Below are positions 22,246 through 37,043 of a DNA stretch of 64,000 bases, piece by piece. Position 1 is the stretch's first letter, and every line of letters starts with the position of its first letter. The DNA is taken from positions 558,001-622,000 of the forward strand of contig MU130696.1 of NCBI GenBank assembly GCA_015039465.1. Reading direction: 5' to 3'. This DNA comes from Phlegmacium glaucopus (Eukaryota > Basidiomycota > Agaricomycetes > Agaricales > Cortinariaceae). The notes under the pieces are model-generated. The model ran no database searches. It had not been told where the DNA came from and saw only the letters and a list, made by a program, of their open reading frames with translations. A program made the position numbers and the translations under genes.

Positions 22246-23981
22246 TTTGTTGTGGTGCTAGATGCGTAGCGATCAACTTGAAGGAGTGGGGCAAGAAGAA
22301 AGATGCTTTTCGATTACGAGATGCTTATCACTAACCTGAGTTTCTGAGTCCCAATATCTCACTTCGCACTGGCAGCAACTCGTTCAAAGTTCGAGTTTCT
22401 CACCCTTGCTCCAAAACTTGTATTTCCGCGTTCCCTCATTCGTGTTTGGCTGGTTAGGCTTGAGACCGTGACACCCCTACTCGTCATTGTCAGCAACTTG
22501 AACACGTCTACACTAGTCAAACTCCCTTATATGGATCTTACAGCCTCTCTCAACTGTCATTATTGTCCTCTCTGTCTCTTCAGTGAAGGTTGCACACAAG
22601 AATCCGTTTCCCTCCCAGCAAATCGATTGTGAGAAGGCGTATCCAAAGGTCAATGTTGCACTACCGGATGTCGATCCTACCGATACTGGAGCTCTCCTTT
22701 CTTCATCCCATCCTCCTTGTATGCGCTCCCGATGACGTCCAAATGAAGCCGACGGACACGCCTTGTACTCGAGTCAAGATGAGGTGAACCATGTAAACTA
22801 AATTCACAGCTGTCTTGCCCATTCTACCTCTTGCTAATTGTTTAAGCAATAGCACGATCTCTCCTTTCGTCTGCTCTTCCGTCGCCAAAACGAAGGGTAC
22901 TCACCCCAGACCCGACAGCTGACGATCCTGTCATTCCTTGAGGTAAACGGAACGCCAGACGATACTCCAACCGTTGGAACAACCATCCGCGACCGTAACA
23001 AACTAGGAAGGCTCTCCTTTGTCGACCCGAATGCCCAAAAAGATAATCATTGCAGATCGCCACCATTTTTACGCAAGCCGGCGCTTCCCCGGAGTCCTCT
23101 GCCAACTCTTGTTGTCTTTGCCATTTGCATTAATTAGCGCAGCAAAGCAACACCACCCAAACTTCGGGGCATATCGCAAACCTTCCTTCTGAACCTAAAT
23201 CGCGACCGAGTCCTCTTCACATCTCCCCGACTGGCCTTGCAATCCAGCTATTTCGCGCCCTTGCCCTTTCCTCTCACTAGAATGCTTAAGAAATTGGGAA
23301 ACCATGCTGACCGTCTCTCAATACATCACTTTACCATCCGCCTCCCCCTTTTCGCTCCGCCCACCTTCTACTTTTATCAATCCTTCGTCTACACTACGCT
23401 CACTTTTTATGGACTTTATCGCCATATCGCGGGCGCTGCAGCGGCACAATTTGCCCAATTGTCCGATGCTTGCACCTTGATAATTGCTTGAGAAAGTCTG
23501 ATAGAAGTCTGGATTAACTGTGCAATTGACCTCGTAGATCCCGACATCATCTGAAGTTAGATCCTTGGTATCGCTGGCCTTAACGCTCGCTGTCAGGGAG
23601 GATTGGAGTGTGCGGACAGAGTTATGGAGAGCTCAGGCATCCCTGGCGAAGGGCCCGAAGGTCAATGCTATGTCGGTTTTGTGACAAGTGGATTTGAAAT
23701 GGCAAGGAAGGCATCATCGTGACCTGTCTTCTGACAACGTTCCAGCAGGAACTTGAATAATACGAGCATAGAAATCCTGATCAGTTCAGAATACATTTCA
23801 TGCAAATGTATCCAAAATGTAGCTGATATGTTATTCTACTGTCAGAGAACCACCGTGGCAGTGTGTTATATCTATCAAGTAGACCACTAGAAATCTAGAT
23901 CCCAAGACAACTGACATATATTAACAAACACACTCAATACAAATTTATTACAAAATACTCAGTGGAAGCTTAAGATAGGTG
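22246..23981. other. 1.7-kb region without a supported gene
   Basis: Several short open frames exist on both strands. On the plus strand, frames near 22590-22680 and 22855-23136 have coding-like composition (for example VNGTPDDTPTVGTTIRDRN) but no phase-consistent model joins them and no family is recognised. It could be a decayed gene. The stretch includes the STAND promoter (right of 22245) and the 3' region of EAF7. Confidence 0.35.
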
Positions 23982-24963
23982 TCACGAGCGCTTCTTCCTC
24001 TTAATCCCCCGCGTCGAGCCACCACGCGTTGAGGCGCCTCGTCCTCTCCGGCCTGCCTTAGGGGGACGCCCACGAGGAGGTTTCGGCGATGCTTCATGTG
24101 CTAACAAGTAACAAAAATTGTATCAGTAACAATATCTCGAAACTAATAGAAAAGTCAAGGTACACCTGGTGAAGGATCATGCATTTCAACATCCTCATCT
24201 TCCGCATAATCCGTTCCAGCATCTGTGCCAGTCACCACGCTCTCCACCGGCGTCTCCGGAACAACTGCCTCATCACCACTCTCTTGTGTCAGAGCACTGC
24301 TATCGCTATCTCCGCCCACGAGCCCTGCCAAATTCAGTTTACTCTTCGTGTACTTTCCACGTTTTCGGCCCCCGCCGCCGCGTTTATTCGTGGATGCAGA
24401 GGCACTAGTGCTTGCTATTGGTGCAGGTGAGATGGAAATTGGTGAGGCTGCTGGTGATGATGGAGCAGATGCAGTGGCTCGCATACGACGTTGGCAGATG
24501 ATGGCTTCAAATGCTTCATCAAAAGGTAGCGAGAATTCTTCTCTGAAGAAAGGGTGTGCAGCCAAGTTTTCGTTAGGGGATGGTGAACCAACAGATATCG
24601 GAGTCGAGCTATTAGATTTAGGAGAGAGATAACCGTCTGATTCAATGTCCTGTGTAACGGAGACCCCGCACACGTTCAGTTAGTTTTACAAAATTCCGTT
24701 CGGAAGCTAAAAGAAAAGCCATAACGTACAATGGCATCCAACGCGTCAAGGTCGTAACACTTTCTCAACTTCTCCCAGATAGTATCAATATGAACTAAAC
24801 GGCCAGTATCTTTCGATATAAAGTTACGAATGGCTATGATATGAAAATGGCGGTGCATCCCAACCGGCCGAGCGCGCATGATCGAGCGGAAGAATGAGAT
24901 TTCCCCTTCGACTGAATCAAGGAAGGCATGTTCGTCAGCCCTCTCCCCTAGGGATACAGTCAT
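23982..24963 (-). CDS. EAF7: NuA4 histone acetyltransferase subunit EAF7 (CT20/MRGBP family)
   Basis: The product belongs to the CT20/MRGBP family of the NuA4 complex, which acetylates histones H4 and H2A in the nucleus. The first exon carries the family signature: EGEISFFRSIMRARPVGMHR, HFHIIAIRNFISKDTGR and HIDTIWEKLRKCYDLDALD. Exon 2 continues DIESDGYLS, then a conserved FREEFSLPFDEAFEAIICQR region, a Ser/Ala/Thr-rich low-complexity linker, a basic cluster (GGGGRKRGKYTKSK) and an acidic patch (YAEDEDVEMHD). The last exon encodes an Arg/Gly/Pro-rich tail containing an AT-hook-like core PPRGRPPK and ending RKKRS. The two introns, with donors gtacgt (right) and gtgtac (left), are phase-consistent. 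The AT-hook tail suggests direct DNA contact, which is inference. Confidence 0.9.
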
Positions 24964-26484
24964 CGTCGTGTTACTTGAGAAACTGGTTATGTTGGTTATG
25001 CAAGTTGGCTGGCTAATGAACCACAGGAAATGCCTAGCCGTTTGTCATGGAAAGGAGCTGAGCGGTCTTTCCATGCCGCGTACTGTTTGGCATCAGTTTT
25101 GACTTTCAACATCTGTGTCCATGACAGTTACAGAACTAATACTACCCGGTCCTGGCTATACGAGTACAGATTCTTTTGCTCCGGCACCGTAGTCCATCGT
25201 CTCCCTGGCATCCAATTGAGCAGTGACAGGCGAAGGAGGGTGTCGATCAATACTTCAGCTTTGACTGATTGACCCCATACAGCCCACGACCTTGATCACC
25301 TTCCATCGCAACACTTTTCCCACCTGAAATGTCCACCAATCTATTTCCCACACACAGTAGTCTGTAAGTCATCGATGGAATTTGCGACTATAACTCGGCA
25401 CCAAGATTATTTCTGGAGTACAGCAACCGTGATTCTCACCATCGATCCGTATAGTCCAATGCTCGTTGGCTAGGCGAAAAACATCATTTCTCCTTGAACA
25501 TCTGGAAACACCGTCCTTTTACGTATACCGAAAAGTATCTCATCTGTTTCCAGTCCTTGGTGTTCCGATGTAATCGTGTCGTTGGCGACGCTTTAACCAG
25601 GCTCAGCGCTCATCAATCATCGCATCTCGGTTGCAAGGCTCAGAAACCTTCGCTGTGCTTCAAATCAAAGCTTCGTTTTGTATAGGAACCTAATGTGAAA
25701 ACTGGATCAAAAATCCCCAGATGCGATTGCATTTACTCTGGCGACTTTGAGCCTTTGAGTAGAATGAAGAATCGTCGATCATCGAAGATGTCATTAAATA
25801 ATTAAAAGATCTCATATGCAAATCATCTGTAAATATCTGTCTGCAGCACAACCATCAACAATCTTCTCAACGACTTGATCAACAGTTATCTTGATCTTTT
25901 CTACGTTTCTCTACGACTAATCATAAACTTATAGACATTACCTGATACTCTGCTTCTCCTTGTCGTCAAGCTTTTGCGGCTATTCTTCGGGCGAGCCGGG
26001 TTGCAGCAATACTACCGATTGAGTGATATATATCACTACACATGGTATCACCACCTTTCAAAATCAAGTTAGACTGGACAAGTGACACTGATATGATGTC
26101 CCAAAAAAAGTCAACTTCATGAGCAAGGGTGATGATACTTCCACTCGACATGACACATCCTTCGGACCATTTACTCTCTCTCACAACGCACAGCCCGGGC
26201 TTGGTTTGGCTATAAAAGAGGATGAATGAACGCTTCTGATCCTCATTCTACTTTCTTACTTTCTTACTTTCTTTCCTTACTTTCCTACTTTCGTTCACTT
26301 TCGTCTTCACCTGGCCAGGTAGCCTGTTTCAAATTCTTTTTGCCTTCGACACCAGAACAATTTTTACTTTCTTTCAATCCAACTGAACAGGTTCGTCAGA
26401 ATCTCTTATCTTTATCCTTTGTTGAAGACTCATTCTTGGACTCAGTTCTTTTTTTTTCGACAACTCCAAATTAAATTTTTAACA
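24964..26484. other. Divergent intergenic region
   Basis: No gene is supported. Short open frames at 25030-25272, 25494-25685 and 25966-26184 lack family resemblance. The right end contains a strong promoter for the secreted-protein gene, and a possible 5'-UTR intron lies at about 26319-26390 (GTAGCC...GAACAG). Confidence 0.45.
26211..26218 (+). promoter_or_regulatory. TATA box with CT-rich tract
   Basis: TATAAAAG at 26211 is followed by a long pyrimidine tract (about 26243-26310, repeated CTTACTTT). The combination suggests strong, regulated expression of the secreted-protein gene starting at 26485. Confidence 0.55.
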
Positions 26485-27188
26485 ATGTTCGCCAAACTTT
26501 TCACTTTCATCACGGTCTCCGCCATGGTCCTCGGCGCCGTCTCCACGCCCGGTAAATAATTTCACCAAGTATGGAGTGTCAAATGACAACTAATCTTCTT
26601 GTACCTGTAGTTAAACGATCCGGCAGCTCGTCTTTCGACAACTGGGGAGGTATCTCATCTCTCTCCGGGTTCGACAACTTCTACGGTTCCGACGACTTCA
26701 GCGGTTCATCTTTCAGCACAACCGTCATTGAACAGCAGCAGGAACTTGTCTGCCATTCTGAATCCGTTGAAATCATCCAGCAACGTCTCCTCGTCCTTCA
26801 GGAATATGCCAAGAGGTCCGTTCATCATCTATTCTAGAAAATACCAGTACTAAGTAGCTCGTTTCTCCAAATCAGGATCGTCACCGAGCAGATTTGCGAA
26901 GTTGAGACCCAGACTATCGTCTTCCAGCAATTCACTGCAAGCATCAGCTCATTCAGCAGCGACTTATCACGCCAGTCTGGCCGCTCTGTTGGCTATGACA
27001 GCGGCATTGCTAGCCACTACGGTGATCTCCAGTCCTCTGACGGCTCCCTCACCAACTATGATCTCGGTTTCTCCGGCCATGACCTTGGTAACAACTACGC
27101 CAGCGTCCAAGGATCCAACTGGGACTCGCAGTCTTCTCCCTTCTCCGTCGGTGCTGCTCTCAGCGCGGCGAAAAGCGCTTCTTCTTAA
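26485..27188 (+). CDS. Small secreted Ser-rich protein
   Basis: The protein opens with a clear signal peptide (MFAKLFTFITVSAMVLGAVS) followed shortly by a dibasic KR site in TPVKRSG that could be cut by a Kex2-type protease. Two introns (about 26551-26610 and 26815-26876) join three coding exons to about 190 residues. A Gly/Ser/Asp/Phe-rich segment (SSFDNWGGISSLSGFDNFYG) precedes a predicted helical region with two cysteines (ELVCHSESVEIIQQRLLVLQ and TEQICEVETQTIVFQQF). A Ser/Gly/Tyr-rich C-terminus ends SAAKSASS. I know no enzymatic family for it. Two cysteines could form one disulfide. The TATA box and CT-rich leader suggest high expression. It could be a wall-associated or effector-like protein; that is inference. 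Confidence 0.8.
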
Positions 27189-27521
27189 TCCAGTCCCCGA
27201 CTCCCCATCCGGTTCTCAGTTCGGAAACTTCAACTTTTTAAGATATACTTTTGATAGAGACGGGTCTATGGCTGCTTTTCAACGTGTTATGTTTGTGTGA
27301 TAATTTTTTTATTTGGCTTGGCGATACTTTCTTTCTAAATTACTGTTCGTGGTTGTACTGATTTTCTGGTATTTAACTACATTGGCGTTTTGAATTTCAT
27401 TTGGTGATTTTTTTCCTTTTCCTTTGGCTACCAGGGAAAATATATACGTTCAACTGGTGGAACCTTCAAATGCAAATAGTGAGCTATCCTCAAACAGAAC
27501 CTATATTATTTCCTTACCGTG
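27189..27521. other. Intergenic spacer
   Basis: A/T-rich stretch with the presumed 3' UTR of the secreted-protein gene. No further feature is visible. Confidence 0.45.
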
Positions 27522-28314
27522 ATGGAACAGCCTAATCATGAGAATAAATATAGCCAAGATGAAATTCTGGTGAATAAACCATCTCGAGATACACTTGATT
27601 TAGTTAATAGGACTGGCGTCTAGACCTCCCTGTAAACTCTAGGCTAATAATCACGGCGAGCTTTCTTCAGTAAGCACCGAGACAAGCCCTCGCATTTGTT
27701 TCAGTCTCTTCAACTTCTATTACTTCAGTATGCTAGATTACCGAGCAGACCTCCGACATCGTTCGACCTCAGGGCACCCTTACCGAACTCAACACCCATC
27801 AGCTCAAGCCCGCCACGACGCGAGGAACTCGAACTCCTTAAAAAGTCGAATCATCCTTCTAAGAGCGTTCGCTTCGTGTATGAGGCGTTGAGGACCGTCG
27901 TTCAAGAAAGAACTCCCATTGCTGATTGGGACGACAACCATTACACCGAGCTTGCAATCTTGGCAAAGTCTCTCGATACCAAGAAGACGAAGCTGTCAGC
28001 CTTAGCCTACCAACCCGGCTCGCTTCTCAACAGAAAGCAGGCTTTAATTGCAGCTGCGATTGTGGCCTATATGAAATTGATGGAGGTGAAAATCAAGAGT
28101 GCTGGTGACGAGGATGAAGAAGTTGGCTGGGGCAATGACCGGGCTCTTTTGGTGCTTGCTTTGGGCATGCACTTGGAAAAACACCCGCTCTTTGCTGAGG
28201 CAAATTGTGACTACCGTGAGCCTTCTTCATTTGTCCCAGACATTCATCCACTTCTCCTGTCTTGCTAAACTTCTTATCAAAGTTGCTCATCCCATAGAGC
28301 CTCCCCAACCGTAA
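27522..28314 (+). CDS. Hypothetical protein, 5' end unresolved
   Basis: An open frame from about 27696 encodes a plausible soluble protein with no internal ATG before residue ~130, so an upstream exon is required. A candidate begins at 27522 (MEQPNHENKYSQDEIL) and could splice into the frame near 27701-27731. The body reads RREELELLKKSNHPSKSVRF, then VVQERTPIADWDDNHYTELA, an Ala-rich helix AALIAAAIVAYMKLMEV-like, and GNDRALLVLALGMHLEKHPL. A final intron with donor gtgagc (about 28217-28281) adds the tail AHPIEPPQP. I do not recognise a family. It is convergent with the RasGEF gene. It could also be a gene fragment. Confidence 0.45.
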
Positions 28315-28719
28315 ATAAATATCCTCTCGTTGTCAAATCACCAATATATTTTATATATATACATGACAACACAGAAGTGAGATAGATGAATGAGTGTTGA
28401 ATACAGCTGGTTCCGATACAAAGGATTGTGGTTATGCTACAAACCTGCAGTGTGGATTGAAAGTGAGTGTGATGGCGTAGTAAACAATCAGAGGTAGATG
28501 AAACCAGAAGGGATAGAAAGGAGTGCGTACTTCGGGTGATCAGGCAGTGAAAAATATAGAACGAATGGAGCAGTATTACCACTTGGGTACGTAAGAGCAT
28601 ACAGATAGTAGGACTAAAAGGAGCATGATGCATATGAATGAGTGATTGACAAGAAGGATGAGTAATGGAAATGATTTTAAGATGATTTTTTGCAACTAAG
28701 CAACGACCGAAGGCTTTTA
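28315..28719. other. Convergent intergenic spacer
   Basis: A/T-rich 3' UTR material between two convergent genes, with a TATATAT-type run near 28342-28362. A 118-codon reverse frame (28277-28633) is Ser/Thr/Leu-rich and matches nothing. Confidence 0.45.
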
Positions 28720-31567
28720 TTAGCCTTGACTGGTTGCTCCTGAGGCCTGAGGGACAAGTTGCAGGGTTTCTTCACTGCAACGAGTGATTGAGTAAGGACC
28801 GTTCGGCGATCCCAAGATAGTTTTTTCCCACACATCGCGAACAAGCTGGAGTTCTTTGTTTTTGGGTTCTCGTTTCGTGCTGTAGGACAGAATGAGGAAT
28901 TCTCGCTCCAAGGCATAGAAGACAGACAAACCTTCGATCATAAATATTCCGGTAGATGGTGTCTTCTTCTTCCGGATTGGAGAACGTGAATCGGTTCAGC
29001 TGGGCATCCAGCCAAGTCTGAAAATGTTCGTTCTTGTCGAATTTGTAGGGAATGAGATAATTATCCAAAGCTAAATGGTTATGTTAGGTCGAAGGAGCAG
29101 ATGAAAACGAAAAAAACATACTGCGAATAGTCTGCATCATGATACGATACCTAGAGAGATGGATATATTTTATATTTTCTGTCTCCGTGACTGTAATTTG
29201 TGATTTGCTGCCTTTGTATGTGCGTTTCCTGTCCTCCTCGTCCTCAGCCAAAGAGGCCAAAGTATCTGCCACTATAACATCATGAACGAATGGGGCTGTC
29301 AAAAAGGATTTAGGTACAAAATAAATAATAGACGTGGCAGGACAAACCTGTGAATGGAAGAGTAGGAGTCATCGGCCTCTCCATGGCTTCACGATACTGA
29401 GCATAATTCCCATGCCCACTAAAGAAGCAATCCAAATGGCGATATTGTGCTTTACTAGCAATGGGGACATTCTAAATAATAAACAGTGGGTGAATTTACT
29501 GAGGAACAATAGCAAATGAGTAGACGCACGAGTATTGTTTCTTTCATCCTCGTAACAGATGATTGAGCGACTCCGCCGAAGATGCATCTAGCGCTATTGA
29601 AGTTACGGAGACGGAGGCAAATCTAAGAAGAACGATCTTCAACGAAAGATAAAAGACAAAACGTATAAATGGCGCACTGTTGCGATATCGAGCCAGAAGG
29701 AAGCCATCCGAGCACGGTCGAGAAGTTCAATTGGCTTGACAATGCAGTAAGAAATCCAGATAGTCAAAGACCGTTCAAACATGGCGATCGCCTTGATCGC
29801 CTTGCTAGTTGCCAGATTTATGGTTGCATCGTTCTTTTGGTTCTTTTCTGACAAGCGCCAAAAGGCAACTGCATCGACAGGATCAACGTCACGGAACATG
29901 CTGGACAACTTCATCGTCAATTGACGTGCAAATTCTTCTCGACCAGCAGAGCTATTAAATTGCTGTAGTTGGGCTACCAAGTTGGGGGAAAACCTTTCGG
30001 GGAAGATGAAACCTGTTGGCGTAGCAGGTTTTTGAGGCATCATTAATTCGACTCGTGCAACGAGTTCCTGGGCCCGTTTTGTGAGAGCGTCTTCTGGCGA
30101 AACTTGCTTCATGTGCTTTACTTTTTCGATAACTCGGAGCAAGATTGCGGGGTGACCATGAATTTTAACTCGTTCCTCAGCAAACACTAGCATGTCTTCA
30201 AGAATCTCGTCGTCGGATTCGGCTCTCCAGTATTGGTTGAGCCAATCGAGGATGGCTTTGGCGACCCGAATGCGAACGATCGAGGTATTGGTTTCCCAAA
30301 CGCAAGCTTGATTATCAGTGAGGTTTGTAGGCGGAGGCTCCTTATATCGCTTCGTTAGTTCTTGGAAAAGTAGCATGGGAGTAGCGAAGCATCGGAAGTA
30401 CGTGTATACGGTGGTCGACAGTTCATGATCAGTGACGCCCTGTCTAGATGTCAAAATGGCGACCAGTGCTGGAAGGGATCCGCCTTTTATCCTGCCTTCT
30501 GCATCAATGGAGAGGGCAGCAGCTTCCCCGGTGGGCATTGGCATTGCAACGTCGGATTCCGGGTTCAGAGGATCGTTTGGATAGAAGAAAATGGAGTGAC
30601 GGATGCCGCCGTTCGGTGTGGGGGGACTGGGAGGACGAGAGGGTTCAATGTCGGCGCGGAATGAAAGCTTGACAGGGTCAATAACGTCAGGTTGCACCAA
30701 TGTAGCAGAACTCTTCGAAGTCAGCGACTTGATCGACTTGAAGTTGAAGGGGGGATATTTAGAACTGCCGAGGGTTAGGAAGCGTTTCGGAATCTTCCAG
30801 GATATCTTGTGCTTGGAGTCCTTGTCTTTGACAACGTGGATGTCGATCAAGGTTGTCAATTCATCAGCTTCCTCTAAGGATGAGATACATGAGTTCGAAG
30901 AAGTGGGCGTTTCGAGGGTGGACTGTGACTCTTCGACAGCTTGAAGGGTGGCCTCTGGTGGTAATTCAGGCAGAGGTTTGGTCTTGAAGGTGCTCCGGAT
31001 CGTGGCTCCCAGCAGGTCCGAGATAAGATCATATAACAGTCTGACGTATTCATAAGACTCGTTGAGCCTGTCTTCGACTTGACGGCGCTCTACTGCCTTG
31101 AGGTTCGAGACAGAGGCTATAAAGTAACCACCAACGAATACCAGACTTGCCCTTTTGCTTAGAAACTCACAATCATAATGGTCGACGGGGGGTATGCCTT
31201 GCATTTGATCAACAATAGTAACAACGCAGTTTAGAAAAATCTCTGAGGCTGCAAGATATTCCTGAAGTTCCTTCGACTTGCAAGCAAACGATAATGTCTT
31301 TGTCGTGGCACAAATAGATGGGAAAATTGTGCTGAGGCTGCTGTGCAAGTTCGCAGGGGTGTAGTCGATGGCATAGGCTACTGCTGCCTTGTCGCTGAAA
31401 ACAGTTTCGGGCTTCTGAGGTTGAGCATAGTTGGGTGATTTGGGGGTAGGAGGAACGTGAGCTGAGCTGAGGATAAATTCGGGATATCCAACTATGCGAG
31501 CAGGTTTTTTGCCCCAGGGTTGGGTTCTTCCACTAGTTTTTCTTGTTAGGCAAGGACTGGCAAGCAT
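28720..31567 (-). CDS. Ras guanine-nucleotide exchange factor (CDC25-like)
   Basis: This protein would activate Ras-type GTPases by GDP/GTP exchange. A long N-terminal region of about 320 residues is helical and Ser/Pro-rich with no SH3 domain visible. The RasGEF N-terminal (REM) module follows: GRIKGGSLPALVAILTSRQG, STTVYTYFRCFATPMLLFQE, VRIRVAKAILDWLNQYW. The catalytic CDC25 domain contains IAMFERSLTIWISYCIVKPI, RARMASFWLDIA, YAQYREAMERPMTPTLPF, PFVHDVIVADTLASL and IKYIHLSRYRIM. The start MLASPCLTRK is the first ATG of the frame. The final exons are NPEEEDTIYRNIYDR then TKREPKNKELQLVRDVW, ending ATSQG, which fixes the stop at 28720. Length is about 880 residues. It is divergent from RSP5 with about 330 bp between starts. 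Confidence 0.92.
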
Positions 31568-31897
31568 GGCTAGTGTTGGTCAAAAGTGAATCTAGCATAT
31601 TTATAGACCAGAATTCAAAGCGAGGTACTTCCTATTGAGTATGTTTGGCCGAGTGGCCCATGGACGAAGGTCAGTGGCCCATTTCCTATAATGTATCTCC
31701 AAGAACAAAGAACGGCCACAGAGTTCCCCAGAGGCAGGAGCGTACCAGGCGACAAATATGAGCATCCAAAAACTGGCATGTGCTTTACGTAATCAGCCGT
31801 TGAGCCTGGAGTTGTGCTTGCCCTCCTATACTAACAACCGTGCGCAGCTCTTTCGGCTTTGTTCATTCTCAGGCCACCACTTTCTCACTCGGTATCG
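31568..31897. other. Divergent promoter region RasGEF/RSP5
   Basis: Short divergent region that must contain both promoters. It includes the direct repeat GAGTGGCCCATGGAC / TCAGTGGCCCATTTC around 31654-31685. No further motif is identified with confidence. Confidence 0.4.
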
Positions 31898-34868
<2,971 letters not shown>

Positions 34869-35539
34869 TTTCTGTGTGTGTGGGATTAGCTTTGTACTAC
34901 ATGCATAAGATGTATATGGGCTTCTCCTGTGGGATGGTTTTGTAATTTCTGCAACTGTATCTATAAATATAGTCTTCGTACCTGTCAATGTACGATCCCC
35001 CTGTCACATGGGAATGTATGTTATACGTAGATAACATGGTTCAGTGGAATCAAACTTACACTTAGCATTGATTAATAATGTTGATTTGCGAACGCCTGCC
35101 TTCGCCTTCATTTCATAGTTCTATCTTCATTGGAAGGCTAAGGAAAATTGGGTTACAGATAGGAATGTACAATATATTTCGAAACTAAGTACCGCCGCTA
35201 CTCAGGACGGGCAGTGGATTTAACAATTAAAATAAGGGAACTTCGCCAAACTTATCCAACATAAGACAAAAACAAAAGGGTTATATATCTCTGGCACGTC
35301 TTGCCGAACAATTCCCACATAAGCAGCAGCGTGGGCAATGTTGAAAGCGGCGCCGACTGTGGACTATCATTGATCGGCTCGAATAACTTTGGTCTTATGA
35401 GGTTTGGAGATTTCATTGCAGAAATAATTGTGGAATGCATGGCATAAGCATAGGTCTTGTACATAGCAAGGAAGTTGCACATAGCCTCCAACATCAACTG
35501 CTATGTTAACACCTCTAACACCAAACCCGTCCAAAATAT
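34869..35539. other. Convergent intergenic spacer RSP5/RPL17
   Basis: Contains both 3' UTRs. An 81-codon reverse frame at 35252-35497 has no family resemblance. Nothing else is apparent. Confidence 0.45.
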
Positions 35540-36391
35540 CTATGCACGACCAGCCTCGATCCGTCTTCTGGCTACCTGCCTTCGGTTGAGACCAGTAAGG
35601 GAAAGGGGTGAGACCTTGTCAGTGGCCTTCTCTACTTCAGTTTCGCTTGCACTCAGAATGATCTCAACATGCGTCGGGTGGCCTTGGTATGGGTTAATAC
35701 GACCATGGGCACGATATGTGCGACGACGGGTTTTCTTGAGGAGTAAAGAAATCAATAAAGTTGCGCCTAAATTCTCGATATGGTCTTACAGGAGCTTGTT
35801 GGACAACAATGTTTTTGATGTACAGATCCTCAAGATCAATGTTTTTGGCATCAGCGTTTGATTCAGCGTTTTTCAGAAGTCGAAGAATGAACTTGACGGA
35901 TTTCTCGGGCCAGCGACCTGAGACAAAGATTTTAAACGGTGCAAATAATTCAAGTGAACAAAGACAGTTACGCACCTTGTGTAGTCTTAAACTCCTTAGC
36001 TTGGCTCGCTCGTCCAACACCACCAGAGAATCTTCGGAATGGAATAACTCGTTTGTGTTCCTTAACGTCGCCGAGATATGCGTAAGCCTTTGTCAATTTC
36101 ATGCCTACGTGAAAATCAAACTTTTGAGCTTCATGATTATTGATGCATTGAACATGTCACACCAGAAAGAGCAGCGGCCACTTCGCGCATGTTCTTGAAA
36201 TGTGTTCGGAGATACTCGCCGCGGGCGAGCGACGCTATGATATGTTTCGTTTAGTACCCTAGTCATTAAACATCCGTCATCTCACTTTTTTCGGGGTTGG
36301 TAGCGAGAGCGGCGGCGGCGTAACGAACTGCATAGGTAACGATAATAAATCTATTTGAAAATGATATAGCGGATGTTCAGGACTTACCCAT
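35540..36391 (-). CDS. RPL17: 60S ribosomal protein L17 (uL22)
   Basis: The product is the cytosolic large-subunit protein lining the peptide exit tunnel. The first exon carries only ATG G before a gtaagt intron, a common arrangement in ribosomal protein genes. The spliced start is [15 protein letters not shown]. Conserved blocks follow: [17 protein letters not shown], ahead of [19 protein letters not shown], then [20 protein letters not shown] and [20 protein letters not shown], with the tunnel beta-hairpin. The tail ends RRRIEAGRA. Five or more introns are present. The gene is downstream of Rictor on the same strand. Identity is secure. Confidence 0.95.
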
Positions 36392-37043
36392 CTTGAATGT
36401 CTTGTAAAGTTGTCGAGCCCGCTTTCCAATGGATATTGCGTGTGTGATCGTCCGAGCCAGTGGCTTGAACCTTATTCTTACAGTAACCGGCAATTTCCGA
36501 TCATCCGCCATATTTCGGCGAATTTCCATAGCGTGTATTCATCCTCCCATCCCCAAACCTCTCCAGGCTGCGTAAAACTAACTTGGATACACAATAGTAT
36601 TTTTTTGGTATTTATAAGTGAAGCATAGATCATGCGAGAGCCTCCGCAATAAGAGAAAGTCCAAAACTCTAGGAGATTGTAATAAATGTCACGGGAAGTC
36701 ACATTAAAATTTGCGGTTCACGTTTGTCAAGATTTCGCAAGCTGGTGAATTTCAATACATAGTAGAATAATGACTGTGCAAGATTTGAAGAAGCTAACTT
36801 ATTGCGGGTTGCAGGAAATCGATTCTTACAAACTCATGTAACATTACAAACTCGTGGACGCTCATAGTATCAATTTAAATCCTTAGCACAATCCTGATTG
36901 CACCGATGATATTCGTTCTAATCAAGTTGAGGTATAATACAATGCGTATAGAAAGGCAGAATAACAAAGGCAGAATAGCAGATAAAAAAAACGCCATCCA
37001 TAAAATAAATAAATGTACATAGCGCAATGACAATGAATGTGCA
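36392..37043. other. Intergenic region upstream of RPL17
   Basis: Lies between the Rictor stop and the RPL17 start on the same strand and should contain the RPL17 promoter and the Rictor 3' UTR. Short open frames at 36410-36702 are not supported. Confidence 0.45.

Noticed and set aside
22842..23105. Reverse frame of 87 codons
   Set aside because: No family resemblance; antisense to a frame with equal coding potential, so neither is claimed.
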